NCBI GenBank assembly: GCA_964590225.1 | Contig: CAZPWS010000006.1 | Span: 27,763 to 91,762 of the forward strand | DNA from: JAEUSG01 sp964590225 | GTDB lineage: Bacteria; Fibrobacterota; OXYB2-FULL-49-7; JAEUSG01 | Length of the DNA: 64,000 nucleotides | Reading direction: 5' to 3' | In this document: piece by piece, positions 51,098 through 60,653 of the stretch | Position numbering within the stretch: position 1 is the first letter of the stretch | Layout of the letters: each line of letters starts with the position of its first letter | Notes under the pieces: model-generated | Told to the model about the DNA's origin: nothing | Seen by the model: only the letters and a program-made list of their open reading frames with translations | Database searches by the model: none | Position numbers and translations under genes: made by a program

Positions 51098-52639
51098 ATG
51101 GTTTATGATATAATTCTTGTTATTGGCGAAAAGTTTTTTGACCACCCCCTTTCAGGTCCTGCCTTAATAAAACGGGTGCTTGAAAAAAATGGTTATTCCG
51201 TTGCTGTAATTGAGATGCCAAAGAATGAGAATGCGATTACCCGTTATGGAGCGCCAAGACTCTATTTTGGTGTCTCTTCTGGTAGCATTGACTCTATGCT
51301 GCGAAACTATACCCCTCTTAAAAAGGATCGACATGGCGACCCCAATTTCCAGTCGAAAGAAGAAGATATCCCAAATCGGGCGGTAATAGTTTACTGTAAC
51401 TGGATAAAATCGCATTTTAAGAAAGCAACCATTGTTATTGGTGGAATAGAAGCTACCATGCGCCGCTTTGTTCATTACGACTATTGGGATAATGCATTAC
51501 GCCGCCCCATATTATTTGATGCACGGGCAGATATTTTGTCCTTTGGCTGTTCCGAGAAACAGGTGGTTGAAATAGCAGAAAGAATTAAGAGAGGCGACAC
51601 TATTGACAATATACAAGGAACGGCAATTATAGCAGGAGCACCGCCAGAAAACACTCAGTTGCTTCCATCATTCGATGAAATTAAAAGAGAAAAAAATCTC
51701 TTTATTGAAATGCAGCTTGCGGCCACGGCAGACAAAAATTGTGCTCAGCAGATAGACAACAGGTTCATGGTTCAGTTTAGTGCGCCAATTTTTACCTCAA
51801 AGGATATCGACTCATATTACGAACTTCCTTTCACTCGGAAAGTTTCCGATCCCAGTTTTCTTGGCTTTACATTTAGTATTGTTACTCACCGCGGTTGTAT
51901 AGGCGAATGCAGTTTCTGCTCTCTTTCGCATTCGCAAGGCAACAGAATCGTTTCAAGGTCAGAGGAGTCCATTTTACGCGAAATTACCGCGATAACCAGA
52001 ATGAAACATTTTAAGGGCAATATTGACGATCTTGGTGGACCTTCGGCCAATATGTACGGAATGGACTGCCAGAAATGTAAAAATGGGCATTGTCTTAAAT
52101 GCCGACGACTCCCAGCCGTTAATAATTCTAAAATTGTAGCATTGCTCCAAAAAGCAAGAAGAATCAATGGCGTTAAAAAGATAATTATTCGTAGTGGTAT
52201 AAGATTTGATCTTGCCAACGAGGAATATATCAGGGAGATTACACAATACCACCTGCTTGATGCATTGCGAATAGCACCGGAACATATTAACCCATCAATC
52301 TTGAAATTAATGAACAAGAATTACGGCAATTTGCAGGAGTTCATAAATTTATTTAATCGTATCGGCAAGGGGCGTTCTCTCTCATTCTACTTTATGGCGG
52401 CACATCCTGGCTCAACAATGAAGGACGCTACGGATCTTGCGAACTATATGGGACGCTTTAGAAATATTGAGTCGTTTCAGCTTTTTACACCAACGCCAGG
52501 AACCCTTTCAACATGCATGTATTACACAGAAATGGACCCGTGGAATAAGACACCAATTCATGTTCCAAAATCATATACCGAAAAGAAAGAGCAAAAGCGG
52601 CTCATTCTTGATAAACTTAAGAACAAGAGATCACATTGA
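51098..52639 (+). CDS. YgiQ-family radical SAM protein
   Basis: 513 aa. An N-terminal Rossmann-like half ('YGAPRLYFGVSSGSIDSMLRNY', 'IVIGGIEATMRRFVHYDYWDN') is followed by a radical SAM core with the 4Fe-4S motif 'HRGCIGECSFCSL', then 'GPSANMYGMDCQKCKNGHCLKC' with four further Cys, 'ALRIAPEHI' and 'PGSTMKDATDLANYM'. The family (UPF0313) is widespread in anaerobes; the reaction is not known to me. It is shorter than E. coli YgiQ. It overlaps, convergently, the CDF transporter by 9 nt. Confidence 0.92.
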   Translation: MVYDIILVIGEKFFDHPLSGPALIKRVLEKNGYSVAVIEMPKNENAITRYGAPRLYFGVSSGSIDSMLRNYTPLKKDRHGDPNFQSKEEDIPNRAVIVYCNWIKSHFKKATIVIGGIEATMRRFVHYDYWDNALRRPILFDARADILSFGCSEKQVVEIAERIKRGDTIDNIQGTAIIAGAPPENTQLLPSFDEIKREKNLFIEMQLAATADKNCAQQIDNRFMVQFSAPIFTSKDIDSYYELPFTRKVSDPSFLGFTFSIVTHRGCIGECSFCSLSHSQGNRIVSRSEESILREITAITRMKHFKGNIDDLGGPSANMYGMDCQKCKNGHCLKCRRLPAVNNSKIVALLQKARRINGVKKIIIRSGIRFDLANEEYIREITQYHLLDALRIAPEHINPSILKLMNKNYGNLQEFINLFNRIGKGRSLSFYFMAAHPGSTMKDATDLANYMGRFRNIESFQLFTPTPGTLSTCMYYTEMDPWNKTPIHVPKSYTEKKEQKRLILDKLKNKRSH

Positions 52640-53524
52640 TTTAATGGGGTGATAGTGAACAGATATCCGCCTAATTGTTTTCATTCTCTCGCGTAATTTC
52701 TGCTCAATAGAGTCGGCAATCATGTTTCCTTCATGAACAGAAAGATTACCATCTACGCCTATTGTAATATTGACACTGTAGTACGGACCAAATCTATGGG
52801 CATGAATTTCCTCAACAGCAATAACTCCGTTTATTGTGTTAACAAGATGACGAATTTCGTTTACTGCCGAAGTATCTGGTATAAGATTCATCAAATCAGT
52901 TGCCGATTCGCGAAGTATGCCAAAACCAGTTTTGGCAACAAATATCGCCACTATTGCGCCTGCTAATGGATCTACCCACGAAAAGCCGGCGAGTCCGAAA
53001 GAAATGCCTATTGCTGCTCCAAGGGAAGCAACAATATCATTCCTATGATCTTTCACAAGCGCAGCTATTGCCATGCTTTTAGTTTTTTTTGCGGTATAAC
53101 CGGCACTAACCATCAAAAATACTTTAATTGTGATTGTTGTAAGCGCAACCCAGAGTGAAAATGTTCTTATGTCAAGCACATTACTTGTGCCGCTTAATCT
53201 GTCGAACGCAACATTAACCGACTCCCAGAATATTGCAAGACCGGTTGTTATTACAAATGCTCCCACTACAAGAGCAGCAATACTTTCGAACTGATAGTGA
53301 CCGTAGGGATGCTCTTTGTCTGCCGGCTTTTTTGACATGCGGACAAAGATTTTAACGATAATGTAATACACAACATCAGACGATGAATTAACTCCGTCGG
53401 CCAATAAAGCCTGACTGTGCCCCAATATGCCAGCTACCAACTTAGCAACAGCGAGCAAAATATTTGCGGCAAGACCGAGATTAACTGCTTTATCTACTTC
53501 ATTCCTGTTTTTTTCAATAATCAT
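52631..53524 (-). CDS. cation diffusion facilitator (CDF/FieF-type) transporter
   Basis: About 297 aa. Six TM helices. The metal site is 'LADGVNSSSDVVYY' in TM2 and 'LVKDHRNDIVASLGA' in TM5, the D-x3-D and H-x3-D pattern of zinc/iron exporters. A cytoplasmic C-terminal domain follows ('GVIAVEEIHAHRFGPYYSVNITIGVDGNLSVHEG' in part). It exports Zn2+ or Fe2+ by proton exchange. ATG 53524 is preferred; TTG 53554 is in frame. It is divergent from the GH20 gene. Confidence 0.93.
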   Translation of the reverse strand: MIIEKNRNEVDKAVNLGLAANILLAVAKLVAGILGHSQALLADGVNSSSDVVYYIIVKIFVRMSKKPADKEHPYGHYQFESIAALVVGAFVITTGLAIFWESVNVAFDRLSGTSNVLDIRTFSLWVALTTITIKVFLMVSAGYTAKKTKSMAIAALVKDHRNDIVASLGAAIGISFGLAGFSWVDPLAGAIVAIFVAKTGFGILRESATDLMNLIPDTSAVNEIRHLVNTINGVIAVEEIHAHRFGPYYSVNITIGVDGNLSVHEGNMIADSIEQKLRERMKTIRRISVHYHPIKSM

Positions 53525-53601
53525 AAGAATATATATCTTTCGATACAGAGTCAAAAGATTGGCATAACCGGACGATCACAATTAATTATAATTTAAGTAG
53601 T

Positions 53602-55443
53602 ATGGAGATTTCAGATTTTCTTATACCTCCCCGCGTTTATAAAGTCAAGTCTGGAACTTTCTCATTTTCTTCTTTAGTACGGATCTATTCCACTTCAAAA
53701 GAAACCAGAGCCGCCGTAAAGGAGTTGGCGGAGGTCCTAAAGGAGTGGGGAATAAAATCTTTAATATCCGGTAATCAGGGAAAAAGTGCTGTTTATTTTA
53801 TTAAAAGCAGTGCCATTATGGATGTTGAGGGCTATTCCATAGACATTACAGCAACCGAGGTAATAATACGGTACTCCACGGCGGCAGGCGCCTTTTACGG
53901 AGTTCAAACCCTGTCCGAAATATTGAGATTACAGGGAAAAACGCTACAATCATGCCATATCGAAGACGCGCCGCTTTTTAGACGACGGGCAATATATTTC
54001 GATTGTTCGCGTGGCAAGGTGCCTAAATTATCAACACTCAAGTCGCTAATAAAACAGCTCTCGAAATGGAAAATCAATGAATTACAGTTATATGTGGAAA
54101 ATGTCTTTACTTTTAGAAAGCATCCCGAAATAGGAAAAGGATTTGATCCATTTACTCCGGAAGACATACTGCATTTGCAGGCATATTGTAAAGATAGGTT
54201 CGTTTGTTTTGTGCCTTCACTTGCATCGTTTGGACACATGGAAAAAACTCTAATGCTTCCCGCTTATAGCTCTCTTGGGGAGCTTCCAGGTTATAGAAAT
54301 ATGCCTGGCGGTACTACTCTTAACCCTCTAAACAATGGTTCAATAAAACTTGTCTCGGATCTTTTTAATGAGTTTGTGCCTCTGTTTGAAGCTGTTGATT
54401 TTAATGTATGTGGCGACGAACCGTGGGAGCTTGGTAATGGCGCCTCAAAGTTAGCTGCGGAAAAAAAAGGGGTAGGGAGGGTTTATCTTGACTTTATTCT
54501 TAAAATCCGTAAGCTTTGCCTAAAACACGGTAAGAGAATGAATCTTTGGTCGGATATTGTAATGAATCACCCCGACCTCATTAAAGATATTCCTAAGGAT
54601 ATTGTAATGCTTAATTGGCAGTATGACATGGCATACAAAGAGAGAAGACTTCAAAGATCAAATGAAATAACCGAAGCCGGCCTTGCGCTTGTGTGTTGTC
54701 CAGGGACCAATGGTTGGCAAAGTCATGGAACCAGACTTGATAAAGCAACCGAGGTGGTGTCTGGCTTTGCAAAAAGAGGAAAGCAACTTGGAGCTGAAGG
54801 GCTTATGAATACCGATTGGGGAGATGCCGGACACCGAAATACCCTCGCAGTTTCACTTTGCAGTTTTGCCCACTCAGCTTCGCATGCGTGGAACACAGCG
54901 GGTGTTAACGACAGAAACCATGTCGAACGCTTTTCCTTCCATCTTTATGGCGACACAAAAGGCAATATTGCTGCTGCATTGCGGGAGCTTGGCGATAACA
55001 GAAGCGGTTATTGGGCGTATAATGTGATGAATGAATCTCTTTTTTCAGCCAAAAATTTCCATCCATTTTACGGACAATCCACATTGCGTATTGACAAATC
55101 AGATCCAATAACTAAACATGATCTCTCAGATAAAGTTAGCAAACTAATGAGCCTCAAATTTATGAGTGCTAAACCGCATATTGATTCTTTCAGTAAACTT
55201 ATGCTGGAGGAGTATGCTTTGGCAGTTGATATGGAAATAGTTTCGTGGAACCGCTTTTACCTTGCCAAAAAACTAAGGAACGGCGAAACTGTTCACGCGC
55301 ACGAACTTGCACGCCACCAAAACTCTTTGGCTGCCCTTATCGGCAGATTTTCATCGACATGGTTAAAAGCTAATAAGAAGTCAAGGCTTAATGACAATAT
55401 TATAATGATTAAGGCGGCAATAAACGAAATATCAAGGAGTTGA
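53602..55443 (+). CDS. glycoside hydrolase family 20 (beta-N-acetylhexosaminidase-like)
   Basis: 613 aa. The N-terminal GH20b-like domain (1-115) is followed by the catalytic barrel: 'YGVQTLSEILRLQGK', 'APLFRRRAIYFDCSRGKVPKL', 'FVPSLASFGHME', and the catalytic Asp-Glu pair in 'VCGDEPWELGNG'. It releases terminal N-acetylhexosamines. There is no signal peptide, so it is probably cytoplasmic and may process imported or recycled amino sugars. It is slightly long for a single-domain enzyme. The PilZ gene start lies within its stop region (AAGGAG-TTGA), suggesting coupling. Confidence 0.87.
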   Translation: MEISDFLIPPRVYKVKSGTFSFSSLVRIYSTSKETRAAVKELAEVLKEWGIKSLISGNQGKSAVYFIKSSAIMDVEGYSIDITATEVIIRYSTAAGAFYGVQTLSEILRLQGKTLQSCHIEDAPLFRRRAIYFDCSRGKVPKLSTLKSLIKQLSKWKINELQLYVENVFTFRKHPEIGKGFDPFTPEDILHLQAYCKDRFVCFVPSLASFGHMEKTLMLPAYSSLGELPGYRNMPGGTTLNPLNNGSIKLVSDLFNEFVPLFEAVDFNVCGDEPWELGNGASKLAAEKKGVGRVYLDFILKIRKLCLKHGKRMNLWSDIVMNHPDLIKDIPKDIVMLNWQYDMAYKERRLQRSNEITEAGLALVCCPGTNGWQSHGTRLDKATEVVSGFAKRGKQLGAEGLMNTDWGDAGHRNTLAVSLCSFAHSASHAWNTAGVNDRNHVERFSFHLYGDTKGNIAAALRELGDNRSGYWAYNVMNESLFSAKNFHPFYGQSTLRIDKSDPITKHDLSDKVSKLMSLKFMSAKPHIDSFSKLMLEEYALAVDMEIVSWNRFYLAKKLRNGETVHAHELARHQNSLAALIGRFSSTWLKANKKSRLNDNIIMIKAAINEISRS

Positions 55444-55448
55444 ACAGT

Positions 55449-55871
55449 ATGGCTGGTTCAAAAGAAAAGAGAAAAAAAGTTCGCATACCCTTTATTTATG
55501 GAATAGAGTACGATGATGCGGATGATGCTGTTGTTATTGGCGACGGAACAGGACAAAATGCTAATACAAAAATCATATTGAAGGATATTTCGCAAGACGG
55601 CATACAGATTGCATCAGCTAAACCGCTTGAGCAGGGACGCGAAATAAAAATATTTCTCCGTTTTCCGCGATGGAGAGGAGTGCCAAGGAATGTAATGGTT
55701 GGAGAAAAAAGCTGTCGTGTCTCCGCCGTTGTTCGCTGGGTAGCAAAAAAACCTTCCGAGAAATATTACCGTATGGGACTCGGATTTGTAAATCTTTCAC
55801 AAAATGACAGGCAGCTGGTAGATCAATACCTCGAAGAAAATATTGTTGCCGATGAAGACCTGCTGACCTAA
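55449..55871 (+). CDS. PilZ-domain protein (c-di-GMP receptor)
   Basis: About 140 aa. Both c-di-GMP-binding motifs are intact: R-x3-R in 'RKKVR' near the N-terminus, and (D/N)-x-S-x2-G in 'LKDISQDGIQI'. 'FLRFPRWRGVPRN' and 'YYRMGLGFVNLSQNDRQLV' complete the barrel. It is a single-domain protein that likely passes on c-di-GMP levels; the partner is unknown. ATG 55449 has AAGGAG 9 nt upstream. It is followed 4 nt later by the M28-like gene. Confidence 0.9.
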   Translation: MAGSKEKRKKVRIPFIYGIEYDDADDAVVIGDGTGQNANTKIILKDISQDGIQIASAKPLEQGREIKIFLRFPRWRGVPRNVMVGEKSCRVSAVVRWVAKKPSEKYYRMGLGFVNLSQNDRQLVDQYLEENIVADEDLLT

Positions 55872-55875
55872 TGCC

Positions 55876-57684
55876 ATGAAGTTAAAAAGTATTCTCGGAA
55901 TTATTAGGGGTGAGTATTCCGGTAAAACTGCCAAAACCGTCGCCGCCGCTCTTTACAGTCATAATAGATTGATAAGTTTTGATGCGTACGAACGGGGAGC
56001 GCGCTTTTGTTATGACGAGCTTAAAAATATTGGTGCCGAAGATATTGAGCTTATTCGTTTTCCTTCCGATGGCAAAATACTCTACGGAAACTGGCGCACG
56101 CCGCCGGTATGGAATATCAGAAAAGCCTCCCTTAAGCTTAAAATTGGAAACAAATGGAAAGAGTTTGCAGGTTATCCTAAAATTCCAACCTCAATTTTTA
56201 CCTATTCCGCATCAACAAATGGAGAAGTGTCAACCGAGCTCTTGTGTGAAATTAGAGAAGATGTTAAGGGCAAATTAGTTTGGATCGATCCAACCGAAGA
56301 AAATATTGACAATATAGCAAAAAAAGGGGCGCTTGGGCTTGTAACAAGTTTTGCTCCGAACTGGGAGGGTGTTAGGGGAGAAAATGATTTTCAGAATGGA
56401 CATCGATGGGACAACGATTCACTTCTGGAATTTACAGAATACGGTTTGGCCGGATTTTCACTTAACAGAAAACAGGGGCGAGAGATTTCTGAATTACTGC
56501 AACAACATGGATCGATCCCATGCAAATTTTCCATCGATGCATTTCTTGGGGCAGGAACAATAGACGCAGTAACAGCAACCATAAGAGGGAGCGATACAAA
56601 CGCAGGGGAGGTGTTGTGCGTAGCGCACCTTTACGAACCAGGTGCAAACGATAATGCTTCCGGCGTTGCTGGCGCAATAGAATGTGTGCGAACCATAAAT
56701 AGATTAGTGCAAATGGAAAAACTTCAGCCGCCAAAACGGACAATACGAGTACTCTTTACCCATGAAATCGTTGGCTTTATGGCCTATTTTGAAAAATTTC
56801 CTCTTACTGTACGGAATGTGGTTGCCGCAGTAAATCCAGATATGATAGGAGAAAATCAAAAAAGGTGCCGCTCAACTCTCAACATTTATAAAACACCTTT
56901 ATTTATGGCCTCTTTTACGGATGACCTGCTCTATTTTTTTGTTGAAAAAAGCGCAGGCAAGAAAATAAAATTTGCTTTTAAAAACTATATTGTTAACGAT
57001 AACTCCATCTCTGATTCTGCAATTGGAATACCATGTCCAGCGCTAATCCACTTGAGGGACCTATATTATCATTCAAATATTGACAATATTGCAAATGTGT
57101 CAGCGTCAACGCTAAAGAGCGTGGGAAGTGCCATGTGCGCCTATCTATATACAATAGCAGGAGCAAAAGAAGCAGAATGGAGAGAAATTGCTGCAATCTG
57201 CGCGAAAAATGGCAAAGAGCGCCTTGCCAATCTTCTTGACAATCAAAACACAGCAGCTCGAAGCATCAACTTCCATGCTCAAGTTGAAACAGGCCGGATA
57301 GCGGCAATCGAAAACATTGCTGCAATTGATTTAACAAATTACAAAAATGGATTTATCCAGCACAGTAAAGATTTTTCAGGTATTGGCGTAAAGCTGGAAG
57401 AAAAGCTTCCTTCTGAATTTGCAAAACAGATACCAATGCGTACAACTATTGGGCCATTGACACTCGACCATATATGTAAAGCCGATAGAAAGCAATACAG
57501 GATATTGCCCAAGTGGTCTGCCAAATGGCATCTTGTTATTTCGTGGGTTAATGGAAAGCGCAGTTTTGCAGAAATCTATGAAAAAGCCTCTCTCGAATCG
57601 CCTTCGCTAAACGCCGCTGATTTTGTGGAATACTGCAATATGCTTGTTAAAGAAAAGCTTCTTGGATTGATTTTGGGCGAATAA
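55876..57684 (+). CDS. M28-like metallopeptidase with C-terminal winged-helix region
   Basis: 602 aa. A PA-like insert (about 110-215) sits within an M28-type aminopeptidase fold. 'CVAHLYEPGANDNASGVAGAIECVR' carries the first metal His and Asp, 'FTHEIVGFMAYFE' the Glu pair position, 'AAVNPDMIGENQ' the bridging Asp, and 'LYYHSNIDNIANVS' the last His. These fit DUF4910/M28 zinc enzymes. The last 65 residues ('LVISWVNGKRSFAEIYEKAS') resemble a PqqD/winged-helix module. No signal peptide, so it is likely cytoplasmic. The substrate may be a peptide or modified amino acid. It starts 4 nt after the PilZ gene. Confidence 0.82.
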   Translation: MKLKSILGIIRGEYSGKTAKTVAAALYSHNRLISFDAYERGARFCYDELKNIGAEDIELIRFPSDGKILYGNWRTPPVWNIRKASLKLKIGNKWKEFAGYPKIPTSIFTYSASTNGEVSTELLCEIREDVKGKLVWIDPTEENIDNIAKKGALGLVTSFAPNWEGVRGENDFQNGHRWDNDSLLEFTEYGLAGFSLNRKQGREISELLQQHGSIPCKFSIDAFLGAGTIDAVTATIRGSDTNAGEVLCVAHLYEPGANDNASGVAGAIECVRTINRLVQMEKLQPPKRTIRVLFTHEIVGFMAYFEKFPLTVRNVVAAVNPDMIGENQKRCRSTLNIYKTPLFMASFTDDLLYFFVEKSAGKKIKFAFKNYIVNDNSISDSAIGIPCPALIHLRDLYYHSNIDNIANVSASTLKSVGSAMCAYLYTIAGAKEAEWREIAAICAKNGKERLANLLDNQNTAARSINFHAQVETGRIAAIENIAAIDLTNYKNGFIQHSKDFSGIGVKLEEKLPSEFAKQIPMRTTIGPLTLDHICKADRKQYRILPKWSAKWHLVISWVNGKRSFAEIYEKASLESPSLNAADFVEYCNMLVKEKLLGLILGE

Positions 57685-57704
57685 AATTTTAAGGAGATGG
57701 CTAA

Positions 57705-60638
57705 ATGAAGAAAATATTTAAAAAGATCGTCGTAGGCATAATTGGCGGCTTGCTTGTTTCGCTCTTTCTCACCATTTTCATGAAAAACATTTTGTCGGAA
57801 TTATGGGAGACAATAGAAAACAAAACATATGATGCCCGTTACAGCATGACCTATATGGCTCCACAACAAGAAATAACGGCACAGGGCGGCGTTATTAGTG
57901 AAAAAAGAATTGAAGATGTGGTAATTGTCAACATTGATGAACGATCCATGCTTGCCGATAATATGGGCGTTTATTATAAATGGCCAAGAAGTTATCATGG
58001 CGAAATGTTCAGTTACCTAAAAAGCGGAAATAATGCGACAACGGTTTTCGATATTCATTTTAACGACGCTGATTACGGTGCTAAGGAGAGCAATAGGGTT
58101 TACGGCATTCTTGAAAAGCAGCAACTGAGTTCTATTTTTAAGGAAAATGAACTTAAGCGAATAAAGGATATTATTGCTAATGGTGTCAACTACGACAGAG
58201 AATTTGTAAATTATACCAAAAAAAGCGGTAATGTTATTCATGCTATGATTCTGAGCGATACAAACAATTACGCGAATAAATCAGATTATATAGAACGAAC
58301 AACAGAGGAACACCGCCTTAAATGTAACCCGTTGTCCGCCGCGCGATTGCCTGATACCGTTATGTCAATGTTAAGGAACTATGCCGTTCTTGATGGAGCC
58401 TTTCCCGAACTTGCAGAAGCAGCAGTAAAGATAGGGCTGGTTAATGTTGCAGCCGATAAGGACGGAGTACACAGAAAACTTCCACTTCTTAACCGTTTTC
58501 GTGGATACGCATATCCGGCAATTTCTCTGCAAACCATTCTCTTTCTTTGCGGAAAAAGCCTCAAAGAGACAGAAATTATTCCGGGAAACCAGATAAATAT
58601 CGGTGCTCCATTTTACATCGCAAAGGACACTATTGGTAAGCTATTGGTAAGCTATCCGGGCGTCAACGAAGCAATGATTCGCGCGCTTATCGCTTCAAAG
58701 GGAAAAATTAATGCTCTTAACGAGAGACAAATAGCTAATATATGCGAAAAAATGGTAGCATATAAAGACACAAAAAACCGCCTGTTTTTGGATATACCAG
58801 CCGGTACTCTTAATTTTTCGACAATAAGCGATCTGAATGGAGTTGATATGGTGGCGCTTTCTGAACTGCCACTAAACGAGCCCACCATGATATCGGATGC
58901 AACCGGAATCGTAAGAACCGGCGAGGAGGAATTTTCGATTGTCGAAATTTTGAATAATGAAACGGCGATTGATTATATCCCCTTGTCAACTTTAGCGGAG
59001 ATCTCCCGTATGGATATCCGCAGAATAATGCAGCTTACGGCAGGAGAGTCAATTACATTAACTGAAAACATGACAGTTACAAAAAAAGAGGGAACTCTTA
59101 CAACCGAATACATAATGCTTCGGGGAAAAACCCTTGAAGAGGTTCTCGAATTATCCATAGATGACATCAACCGCATGAAGCAGGGAGAAAAACGGGAGTT
59201 TGGAGAACCGATAATTATACCCGTAGATCAGCATTATAGAATGCGAATAAACTACCTTGGTAAAGCAAGTAAAACATTCCGGACAATACCCTATTATGAT
59301 ATTTGGGCAAAAAGAGTTCCCGCTGACTTTTTTACCGGTAAAATTTTTCTTGTTGGATCCGATGCGCCATCAATGTTCGATATTGTAGCGTCACCGGTTG
59401 ACGAAAATTATCCCGGTGTGGAGTTGCACGCAACCGCCATGGCCGATATATTGCAAAATAAGTACATGAAAGATGTAACACCGGCAAAATCTTTCATTAT
59501 TCTTCTCCTGCTCGCTGCAATTGCGGCGGTCGTTTCCCTTTTTGTAAAACCATTTATCTCTCTGCCATTTGTTATACTGTCTGTTATTGCCTATTTTGTT
59601 TATGCACTTGGGGCATTTGAAAGCGGGTTAAACTACGAAATTATCAAGCCTTCGTTTGGTCTGTTTGGTGCGTTTATCTTCGCAATTATTTACAAATATA
59701 TCACTGAAGAAAAGGATAAAAAGTTCCTAAAAGCAACATTCCAGAATTATTTATCTGCGGAACTTATCGACCAGATGTACGAAAACAGGCAATTTCCGGA
59801 ACTTGGCGGAGACGAGGGGATTCGTACTGCATATTTCACCGATATACAGGGCTTTTCCACCTTTTCGGAAAAACTTGGAAGCCCCACAAAACTTGTAGAA
59901 CTACTGAACGATTATTTGAGCGCAATGACAGATATCCTAATGGAAAATGGAGGCACGCTCGACAAATATGAAGGTGACGCAATTATCGCCTTTTTTGGCG
60001 CTCCCATGCCTTTGTCCGACCATGCCTATAAAGGCTGTCTCACCGCTATTCGAATGCAGCAGCGGTTATTTGACTTGCGGAAGAAATGGGTTTCGGAGGG
60101 CGATAAATGGCCGGTAATAGTTCACAATATGAGAATGAGAATTGGTGTCAACTCCGGTCCTATTGTAACAGGCAATATGGGGTCGAAAAAAAGAATGAAT
60201 TATACCATGATGGGTGATACGGTTAATCTTGCCGCACGGCTTGAATCTGCCGCGAAGCAGTATGGTGTATTTACAATGATATCTCATTTTACCCGTGATA
60301 TGGTGGGAGACGCTTTTGAACTTCGGGAGCTCGATAAAATAACCGTTGTCGGGAAAAGCGAACCTATAACCGTGTTTGAACTTGTTGCCGAAAAGGGAAA
60401 AGCCTCGGCTCTTGAAATGGAAATCATCGGTAAGTATCACGAAGGACTCGCAATGTACAAGAAACAGGAATGGGATAAGGGCATCGCAATATTCAATGAA
60501 AACGCAGCCCGTGAAAAAGAGTGGAGACCAGACCAGAAAACAAACCCAAGCATTTTATATATTGATAGATGTGAAGGTTTCAAGGCAAATCCGCCTGGAA
60601 AGGATTGGGATGGAGTCTTTAAATTAACATCCAAATAG
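57705..60638 (+). CDS. CHASE2-domain adenylate/guanylate cyclase
   Basis: 977 aa. TM1 (about 8-26), a long periplasmic CHASE2 region (about 40-590, 'VVIVNIDERSMLADNMGVYYKWPR', 'GIVRTGEEEF', 'KIFLVGSDAPSMFDIVASPVDENYPGVELHA' in part), three TM helices (about 595-665), then a class III cyclase (about 700-870). The metal Asp are in 'AYFTDIQGFSTF' and 'LDKYEGDAIIAFFGAP' (Asp756), with substrate-Lys at 752 and Thr in 'MMGDTVNLAARLE', the Lys/Thr pattern usual for adenylate cyclases. A TPR-like tail follows. SD AAGGAG. The CHASE2 part is larger than the usual ~350 residues. Confidence 0.92.
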   Translation: MKKIFKKIVVGIIGGLLVSLFLTIFMKNILSELWETIENKTYDARYSMTYMAPQQEITAQGGVISEKRIEDVVIVNIDERSMLADNMGVYYKWPRSYHGEMFSYLKSGNNATTVFDIHFNDADYGAKESNRVYGILEKQQLSSIFKENELKRIKDIIANGVNYDREFVNYTKKSGNVIHAMILSDTNNYANKSDYIERTTEEHRLKCNPLSAARLPDTVMSMLRNYAVLDGAFPELAEAAVKIGLVNVAADKDGVHRKLPLLNRFRGYAYPAISLQTILFLCGKSLKETEIIPGNQINIGAPFYIAKDTIGKLLVSYPGVNEAMIRALIASKGKINALNERQIANICEKMVAYKDTKNRLFLDIPAGTLNFSTISDLNGVDMVALSELPLNEPTMISDATGIVRTGEEEFSIVEILNNETAIDYIPLSTLAEISRMDIRRIMQLTAGESITLTENMTVTKKEGTLTTEYIMLRGKTLEEVLELSIDDINRMKQGEKREFGEPIIIPVDQHYRMRINYLGKASKTFRTIPYYDIWAKRVPADFFTGKIFLVGSDAPSMFDIVASPVDENYPGVELHATAMADILQNKYMKDVTPAKSFIILLLLAAIAAVVSLFVKPFISLPFVILSVIAYFVYALGAFESGLNYEIIKPSFGLFGAFIFAIIYKYITEEKDKKFLKATFQNYLSAELIDQMYENRQFPELGGDEGIRTAYFTDIQGFSTFSEKLGSPTKLVELLNDYLSAMTDILMENGGTLDKYEGDAIIAFFGAPMPLSDHAYKGCLTAIRMQQRLFDLRKKWVSEGDKWPVIVHNMRMRIGVNSGPIVTGNMGSKKRMNYTMMGDTVNLAARLESAAKQYGVFTMISHFTRDMVGDAFELRELDKITVVGKSEPITVFELVAEKGKASALEMEIIGKYHEGLAMYKKQEWDKGIAIFNENAAREKEWRPDQKTNPSILYIDRCEGFKANPPGKDWDGVFKLTSK

Positions 60639-60653
60639 ACATAGGATGCACTT

